Of a stretch of 64,000 bases of DNA, positions 52,841-61,650 are shown piece after piece. The notes under the pieces are model-generated. The model searched no databases. It was not told the DNA's origin and saw only the letters and a list, made by a program, of their open reading frames with translations. Made by a program: the position numbers and the translations under genes. Within the stretch, counting starts at the first letter, position 1. Each line of letters begins with the position of its first letter. This stretch comes from Haliclystus octoradiatus (Eukaryota; Cnidaria; Staurozoa; Stauromedusae; Haliclystidae). Location of the stretch: the NCBI GenBank assembly GCA_916610825.1, contig OU744453.1, forward strand, positions 11,241,826-11,305,825. The letters are read 5' to 3'.

Positions 52841-53520
52841 TTTTCAGACAATAGGTGTCTAGACAGCTGTGCCAGACGTCTAGACAGAAACCTAGACGTC
52901 TAGACAGAAAACCAGACGTCTAGACGAAAAACCAGACAATTTTCAGACAAAAGACGTCTAGACAGCTTGCCAGACGTTTAGACAGAAAACCAGACGTATA
53001 GAAGGAAAATCAGACAATTTTCAGACAATAAGCGTCTAGACAGCTTGCCAAGTGTCCAGACGAAAAACCAGACAAATTTCAGACAAAAGGCGTCTAGACA
53101 GAAAACCAGACGTCTGGACAAAAAGCCAGACTTTTTTCAGACAATAGGCGTCTACACAGCTTGCCAAGTGTCTTGTCGAAAAACCAGACAATTTTCAGAC
53201 AAAAGACGTCTAGACAGCTTGCCAGACGTCTAGACGAAAAACCAGCCAATTTTCAGACAATAGGAGTCTAGACAGGTTTCCAGACGACTAGACTGAAAAC
53301 AAGACGTATACAAGGAAAACCAGACAATTTTCAGACAATAGGCGTCTAGACAGCTTGCCAGACGTCTAGAGGAAAGACCAGACGTCTAGACAAAAAACAC
53401 GACAATTTTCAGACAATAGGTGTCTAGACAGCTGTGGCAGACGTCTAGACAGAAACCTAGACGTCTAGACAGAAAACCAGACGTCTAGACGAAAAACCAG
53501 ACAATTTTCAGACAAAAGAC
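52841..53520. repeat. Linking block of domain B monomers
   Basis: The linking block contains the marker at 53364, a gtctggacaaaaagcc monomer and gccaattttcagac, and relates to 46.0-46.5 kb and 60.1-60.7 kb. In the 60.6 kb relative about 79 bp (marker to 21 bp monomer) is missing. A short open frame here on the plus strand is a repeat by-product. Confidence 0.65.
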
Positions 53521-55120
53521 GTCTAGACAGCTTGCCAGACGTCTAGACAAAAAGCCAGACATTTTTTAGACAATAGGCGTCTAGACAGCTTGCCAAGTGT
53601 CTAGACGAGAACCCAGACGTCGGAAAACCAGACGTCCAGACAGAAAAGCAGACAGTTTTCAAACAATAGCCGTCTAGACAGCTTGCCGGACGTCTAGGAA
53701 GAAAACCAGACGTATAGACGGAAAACCAGACAATTTTCAGACAATAAGCGTCTAGACAGCTAGCCAGACGTCTAGACAGAAAACAAGACTTCTAGACGAA
53801 AAACAGACAATTTTCAGACCTTTGCCGTCCAGACAGCTTGCCAGACTCCTAGACAGAAAACAAGACGTTTAGACGAAAACCAGACAATTGTCAGACAATA
53901 GGCGTCTAGGCAGCTTGCCAGACGTCTAGACAGAAAACCAGACGTATAAACGGAAAACCAGCCAATTTTCAGACAATAGGAGTCTAGACAGCTTGCCAAG
54001 TGTCTAGACTGAAAACCAGACAGTTTTCAGACAATAGGCGTCTAGACAGGTTGCCAAATGTCTAGAGGGAAAACCAGACAGTTTTCAGACAATAGGCATG
54101 TATAAAGCTAAACAAACGTCCTGACAGAAAACCATACGTCTAGAATGAAAACCAGACGTTTAGACAGAAAACCAGACGTCCAGACGGAAAAGCAGACAGT
54201 TTTCAAACAATAGGTGTCTAGACAGCTTGCCAGACGTCTACACAGAAAACCAGACGTCTAGACGAAAAACCAGACAATTTTCAAACAATAGGCGTCTAGA
54301 CAGCTTGCCAGACTTCTAGACAGAAAACCAGACACTTAGACGAAAAACCAGATAATTTTCAGACAATAGGCGTCTAGACAGCTTGCCAAGTGTCTAGACG
54401 AGAAACCAGACGTCTAGACGAAAAACCAGAAATTTTTAGACAAAAGGCGTCTAGACAGCTTGCCAAGTGTCTTGTCGAAAAACCAGACAATTTTCAGACA
54501 ATAGACGTCTAGACAGAAAACCGGACGTCTCGACGAAAAGCCAGACATTTTTCAGACAATAGGCGTCTAGACAGCTTGCAAAGTGTCAAGGCGAGAAACC
54601 AGACATCTAGACGAAAAACCAGAAATTTTCAGACAATAGGCGTCTAGACAGCTTGCCAAGTGTCTTGTCGAAAATCCAGACAATTTTCAGACAAAAGACG
54701 TCTAGACAGCTTGCCAGAGGTCTAGACGAAAAACCAGACAATTTTCATACAATCGGCGTCTAGACAGGTTTCCAGACGTCTAGACTGAAAACAAGACGTA
54801 TACAAGGAAAACCAGACAATTTTCAGACAATAGGCGTCTAGACAGCTTGCCAGACGTCTAGAGGAAAGACCAGACGTCTAGACAAAAAACACGACAATTT
54901 TCAGACAATAGGTATCTAGACAGCTGTGCCAGACGTCTAGACAGAAACCTAGAGGTCTAGATAGAAAACCAGACGTCTAGACGAAAAACCAGAGAATTTT
55001 CAGACAAAAGACGTCTAGACAGCTTGCCAGACGTCTAGACAGAAAACCAGACCTATAGAAGTAAAACCAGACAATTTTCAAACAATAAGCGTCTAGACAG
55101 CTTGCCAAGTGTCTAGACGA
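53521..55120. repeat. Divergent domain B segment, copy 2
   Basis: This matches copy 1 at a 6,940 bp shift, with a 20 bp monomer missing near 53.54 kb. It carries tgtataaagc (54099), where copy 1 has tgtatacagc, a change shared with the copies at 57.89, 61.31 and 61.93 kb, and gtcaaggcg near 54587. Part of it (54.58-55.92 kb) recurs at 58.18-59.52 kb with a shift of 3,596 bp. Confidence 0.75.
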
Positions 55121-55920
55121 AAAACCAGAGAATTTTCAGACAAAAGACGTCTAGACAGCTTGCCAGACGTCTAGACAGAAAACCAGACCAATAGAAGTAA
55201 AACCAGACAATTTTCAAACAATAAGCGTCTAGACAGCTTGCCAAGTGTCTAGACGAGAAACCAGTCGTCTAGACGAAAAACCAGAAACTTTCAGACAATA
55301 GGCGTCTAGACAGCTTGCCAAATGTCTTGTCGAAAAACCAGACAATTTTCAGACAAAAGATGTCTAGACAGCTTGCCAGAGGTCTAGACGAAAAACCAGA
55401 CAATTTTGAGACAAAAGACGTCTAGACAGCTTGCCAGACGTCTAGACAGAAAACCAGACGTATAGAAGTAAAACCAGACAATTTTCAAACAATAAGCGTC
55501 TAGACAGCTTGCCAAGTGTCTAGACGAAAAACCAGACAATTTTCAGACAAAAGACGTCTAGACAGAAAACCAGACGTCTCGACAAAAAGCCAGACATTTT
55601 TCAGACAATAGGCGTCTAGACATCTTGCCAAGTGTCTAGACGAGAAACCAGACGTCTAGACGAAAAACCAGAAATTTTCAGACAATAGGCGTCTAAACAG
55701 CTTGCCAAGTGTCTTTTCGAAAAACCAGACAATTTTCAGACAAAAGACGTCATGACAGCTTGCCAGAGGTCTAGACGAAAAACCAGACAATTTTCAGACA
55801 ATAGGCGTCTAGACAGGTATCCAGACATCTAGACTGAAAACAAGACGTATACAAGGAAAACCAGACAATTTTCAGACAATAGGCGTCTAGACAGCTTGCC
55901 AGACGTCTAGAGGAAAGACC
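54580..55920. repeat. ~1.34 kb block repeated at 58.18-59.52 kb and 62.2-63.5 kb
   Basis: Shifts are 3,596 bp to the second copy and a further 4,040 bp to the third. Diagnostic changes shared by all three include a four-base change giving gtcatgacagcttgcc (55749), catacaatcgg (54746) and gaccaatagaag. The third copy belongs to the repeated 4,040 bp unit. Confidence 0.8.
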
Positions 55921-57610
55921 AGACGTCTAGAAAAAAAACACGACAATTTTCAGACAATAGGTATCTAGACAGCTGTGCCAGACGTCTAGACAGAAACCTA
56001 GAGGTCTAGACAGAAAACCAGACGTCTAGACGAAAAACCAGAGAATTTTCAGACAAAAGACGTCTAGACAGCTTGCCAGACGTCTAGACAGAAAACCAGA
56101 CCTATAGAAGTAAAACCAGACAATTTTCAAACAATAAGCGTCTAGAAAGCTTGCCAAGTGTCTTGACGAAAAACCAGACAATTTTCAGACAAAAGACGTC
56201 TAGACAGAAAACCAGACGTCTCGACGAAAAGCCAGACATTTTTCAGACAATAGGCGTCTAGACAGCTTGCCAAGTGTCTAGACGAGAAACCAGACGTCTA
56301 GATAAAAGCCAGAAATTTTCAGACAATAGGTGTCTAGACAGCTTGCCAAGTGTCTTGTCGAAAAACCAGAAAATTTTCAGACAAAAGACGTCTAGACAGT
56401 ATGCCAGACGTCAAGACGAAAAACCAGACAATTTTCAGACAATAGGCGTCTAGACAGGTTTCCAGACGTCTAGACTGAAAACAAGACGTATACAAGGAAA
56501 ACCAGACAATTTTCAGACAATAGACGTCTAGACAGCTTGCCAGACGTCTAGAGGAAAGACCAGACGTCTAGACAAAAAACCAGACAATTTTCAGACAATA
56601 GGCGTCTAGACAGGTTTCCAGACGTCTAAACTGAAAACAAGACGTATACAAGGAAAACCAGACAATTTTCAGACAATAGGCGTCTAGACAGCTTGCCAGA
56701 CGTCTAGAGGAAAAACCAGACGTTTAGACAAAAAACACGACAATTTTCAGACAATAGGTGTCTAGACAGCTGTGCCAGACGTCTAGACAGAAACCTAGAC
56801 GTCTAAACAGAAAACCAGACGTCTAGACGAAAAACCAGACAATTTTCAGACAAAAGACGCCTAGACAGCTTGCCAGACGTCTAGACAGAAAACCAGACGT
56901 CTAGAAGAAAAGCCAGACATTTTTCAGACAATAGGCGTCTAGACAGCTTGCCAGACTTCTAGACAGAAAACCAGACACTTAGACGAAAAATAAGATAATT
57001 TTCAGACAATAGGCGTCTAGACAGCTTGCCAAGTGTCTAGACGAGAAACCAGTCGTCTAGACGAAAAACCAGAAACTTTCAGACAATAGGCGTCTAGACA
57101 GCTTGCCAAATGTCTTGTCGAAAAACCAGACAATTTTCAGACAAAAGATGTCTAGACAGCTTGCCAGAGGTCTAGACGAAAAACCAGACAATTTTGAGAC
57201 AAAAGACGTCTAGACAGCTTGCCAGACGTCTAGACAGAAAACCAGACGTATAGAAGTAAAACCAGACAATTTTCAAACAATAAGCGTCTAGACAGCTTGC
57301 CAAGTGTCTAGACGAAAAACCAGACAATTTTCAGACAAAAGACGTCTAGACAGAAAACCAGACGTCTCGACAAAAAGCCAGACATTTTTCAGACAATAGG
57401 CGTCTAGACATCTTGCCAAGTGTCTAGACGAGAAACCAGACGTCTAGACGAAAAACCAGAAATTTTCAGACAATAGGCGTCTAAACAGCTTGCCAAGTGT
57501 CTTTTCGAAAAACCAGACAATTTTCAGACAAAAGACGTCTAGACAGGTATCCAGACATCTAGACTGAAAACAAGACGTATACAAGGAAAACCAGACAATT
57601 TTCAGACAAT
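55921..57610. repeat. Domain B block: one 641 bp unit plus the copied 1.13 kb block
   Basis: The markers at 55905 and 56546 are 641 bp apart, one base short of the usual unit, with an altered monomer gataaaagcc near 56301. From 56546 the sequence repeats 51710 onwards at a 4,836 bp shift, including the 156 bp internal repeat. Confidence 0.7.
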
Positions 57611-60600
57611 AGGCGTCTAGACAGCTTGCCAGACGTCTAGAGGAAAGACCAGACGTCTAGACAAAACACACGACAATTTTCAGACAATAGGCCTCTAGGC
57701 AGCTTGCCAGACGTCTAGACAGAAAACCAGACGTATAAACGGAAAACCAGCCAATTTTCAGACAATAGGAGTCTAGACAGCTTGCCAAGTGTCTAGACTG
57801 AAAACCAGACAGTTTTCAGACAATAGGCGTCTAGACAGGTTGCCAAATGTCTAGAGGGAAAACCAGACAGTTTTCAGACAATAGGCATGTATAAAGCTAA
57901 ACAAACGTCCTGACAGAAAACCATACGTCTAGAATGAAAACCAGACGTTTAGACAGAAAACCAGACGTCCAGACGGAAAAGCAGACAGTTTTCAAACAAT
58001 AGGTGTCTAGACAGCTTGGCAGACGTCTACACAGAAAACCAGACGTCTAGACGAAAAACCAGACAATTTTCAAACAATAGGCGTCTAGACAGCTTGCCAG
58101 ACTTCTAGACAGAAAACCAGACACTTAGACGAAAAACCAGATAATTTTCAGACAATAGGCGTCTAGACAGCTTGCAAAGTGTCTAGGCGAGAAACCAGAC
58201 ATCTAGACGAAAAACCAGAAATTTTCAGACAATAGGCGTCTAGACAGCTTGCCAAGTGTCTTGTCGAAAATCCAGACAATTTTCAGACAAAAGACGTCTA
58301 GACAGCTTGCCAGAGGTCTAGACGAAAAACCAGACAATTTTCATACAATCGGTGTCTAGACAGGTTTCCAGACGTCTAGACTGAAAACAAGACGTATACA
58401 AGGAAAACCAGACAATTTTCAGACAATAGGCGTCTAGACAGCTTGCCAGACGTCTAGAGGAAAGACCAGACGTCTAGACAAAAAACACGACAATTTTCAG
58501 ACAATAGGTATCTAGACAGCTGTGCCAGACGTCTAGACAGAAACCTAGAGGTCTAGATAGAAAACCAGACGTCTAGACGAAAAACCAGAGAATTTTCAGA
58601 CAAAAGACGTCTAGACAGCTTGCCAGACGTCTAGACAGAAAACCAGACCTATAGAAGTAAAACCAGACAATTTTCAAACAATAAGCGTCTAGACAGCTTG
58701 CCAAGTGTCTAGACGAAAAACCAGAGAATTTTCAGACAAAAGACGTCTAGACAGCTTGCCAGACGTCTAGACAGAAAACCAGACCAATAGAAGTAAAACC
58801 AGACAATTTTCAAACAATAAGCGTCTAGACAGCTTGCCAAGTGTCTAGACGAGAAACCAGTCGTCTAGACGAAAAACCAGAAACTTTCAGACAATAGGCG
58901 TCTAGACAGCTTGCCAAATGTCTTGTCGAAAAACCAGACAATTTTCAGACAAAAGATGTCTAGACAGCTTGCCAGAGGTCTAGACGAAAAACCAGACAAT
59001 TTTGAGACAAAAGACGTCTAGACAGCTTGCCAGACGTCTAGACAGAAAACCAGACGTATAGAAGTAAAACCAGACAATTTTCAAACAATAAGCGTCTAGA
59101 CAGCTTGCCAAGTGTCTAGACGAAAAACCAGACAATTTTCAGACAAAAGACGTCTAGACAGAAAACCAGACGTCTCGACAAAAAGCCAGACATTTTTCAG
59201 ACAATAGGCGTCTAGACATCTTGCCAAGTGTCTAGACGAGAAACCAGACGTCTAGACGAAAAACCAGAAATTTTCAGACAATAGGCGTCTAAACAGCTTG
59301 CCAAGTGTCTTTTCGAAAAACCAGACAATTTTCAGACAAAAGACGTCATGACAGCTTGCCAGAGGTCTAGACGAAAAACCAGACAATTTTCAGACAATAG
59401 GCGTCTAGACAGGTATCCAGACATCTAGACTGAAAACAAGACGTATACAAGGAAAACCAGACAATTTTCAGACAATAGGCGTCTAGACAGCTTGCCAGAC
59501 GTCTAGAGGAAAGACCAGACGTCTAGACAAAACACACGACAATTTTCAGACAATAGGTGTCTAGACAGCTGTGCCAGACGTCTAGACAGAAACCTAGACG
59601 TCTAGACAGAAAACCAGACGTCTAGACGAAAAACCAGACAATTTTCAGACAAAAGACGTCTAGACAGCTTGCCAGACGTTTGGACAGAAAACCAGACGTA
59701 TAGAAGGAAAATCAGACAATTTTCAGACAATAAGCGTCTAGACAGCTTGCCAAGTGTCCAGACGAAAAACCAGACGAATTTCAGACAAAAGGCGTCTAGA
59801 CAGAAAACCAGACGTCTAGACGAAAAACCAGAAATTTTCAGACAATAGGCGTCTAAACAGCTTGCCAAGTGTCTTTTCGAAAAACCAGACAATTTTCAGA
59901 CAAAAGACGTCTAGACAGCTTGCCAGAGGTCTAGACGAAAAACCAGACAATTTTCAGACAATAGGCGTCTAGACAGGTATCCAGACATCTAGACTGAAAA
60001 CAAGACGTATACAAGGAAAACCAGACAATTTTCAGACAATAGGCGTCTAGACAGCTTGCCAGACGTCTAGAGGAAAGACCAGACGTCTAGACAAAACACA
60101 CGACAATTTTCAGACAATAGGTGTCTAGACAGCTGTGCCAGACGTCTAGACAGAAACCTAGACGTCTAGACAGAAAACCAGACGTCTAGACGAAAAACCA
60201 GACAATTTTCAGACAATAAGCGTCTAGACAGCTTGCCAAGTGTCCAGACGAAAAACCAGACAAATTTCAGACAAAAGGCGTCTAGACAGAAAACCAGACG
60301 TCTGGACGAAAAGCCAGACTTTTTTCAGACAATAGGCGTCTACACAGCTTGCCAAGTGTCTAGACGAGAAACCAGACGTCTAGACGAAAAATCAGAAATT
60401 TTCAGACAGTAGGCGTCTAGACAGCTTGCCAAGTGTCTTGTCGAAAAACCAGACAATTTTCAGACAAAAGACGTCTAGACAGCTTGCCAGACGTCTAGAC
60501 GAAAAACCAGCCAATTTTCAGACAATAGGAGTCTAGACAGGTTTCCAGACGACTAGACTGAAAACAAGACGTATACAAGGAAAACCAGACAATTTTCAGA

Positions 60601-61650
60601 CAATAGGCGTCTAGACAGCTTGCCAGACGTCTAGACAGAAACCTAGACGTCTAGACAGAAAACCAGACGTCTAGACGAAAAACCAGACAATTTTCAGACA
60701 AAAGACGTCTAGACAGCTTGCCAGACGTCTAGACAGAAAACCAGACGTCTAGACAAAAAGCCAGACATTTTTTAGACAATAGGCGTCTAGACAGCTTGCC
60801 AAGTGTCTAGACGAGAACCCAGACGTCGGAAAACCAGACGTCCAGACAGAAAAGCAGACAGTTTTCAAACAATAGGCGTCTAGACAGCTTGCCGGACGTC
60901 TAGGAAGAAAACCAGACGTATAGACGGAAAACCAGACAATTTTCAGACAATAAGCGTCTAGACAGCTAGCCAGACGTCTAGACAGAAAACAAGACTTCTA
61001 GACGAAAAACAGACAATTTTCAGACCTTTGCCGTCCAGACAGCTTGCCAGACTCCTAGACAGAAAACAAGACGTTTAGACGAAAACCAGACAATTGTCAG
61101 ACAATAGGCGTCTAGGCAGCTTGCCAGACGTCTAGACAGAAAACAAGACGTATAAACGGAAAACCAGACAATTTTCAGACAATAGGAGTCTAGACAGCTT
61201 GCCAAGTGTCTAGACTGAAAACCAGACAGTTTTCAGACAATAGCCGTCTAGACAGGTTGCCAAATGTCTAGAGGGAAAACCAGACAGTTTTCAGACAATA
61301 GGCATGTATAAAGCTAAACAAACGTCCTGACAGAAAACCATACGTCTAGAATGAAAACCAGACGTTTAGACAGAAAACCAGACGTCCAGACGGAAAAGCA
61401 GACAGTTTTCAAACAATAGGTGTCTAGACAGCTTGCCAGACGTCTACACAGAAAACCAGACGTCTAGACGAAAAACCAGACAATTTTCAAAAAATAGGCG
61501 TCTAGACAGCTTGCCAGACTTCTAAACAGAAAACCAGACACTTAGACGAAAAACCAGATAATTTTCAGACAATAGGCGTCTAGACAGCTTGCCAAGTGTC
61601 TAGACGAGAAACCAGACGTCTAGACGAAAAACCAGAAATTTTTAGACAAA
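57611..61650. repeat. 4,040 bp tandem unit, first copy
   Basis: The unit opens with a marker monomer (57635) and contains a chimeric junction near 57690, where a cacacgacaattttc monomer pair is joined to the divergent segment through the altered monomer gcctctaggcagcttgcc. It then carries part of the divergent segment, the 54.58 kb-type block and copy 3 of the divergent segment. It is followed directly by a second copy. Confidence 0.85.
60720..61650. repeat. Divergent domain B segment, copy 3, truncated
   Basis: This matches copy 2 at a 7,206 bp shift (gacgtcgg at 53616 and 60822). It runs only to about 61.65 kb, where a second copy of the 4,040 bp unit begins. It shares tgtataaagc with copy 2. 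Confidence 0.75.
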
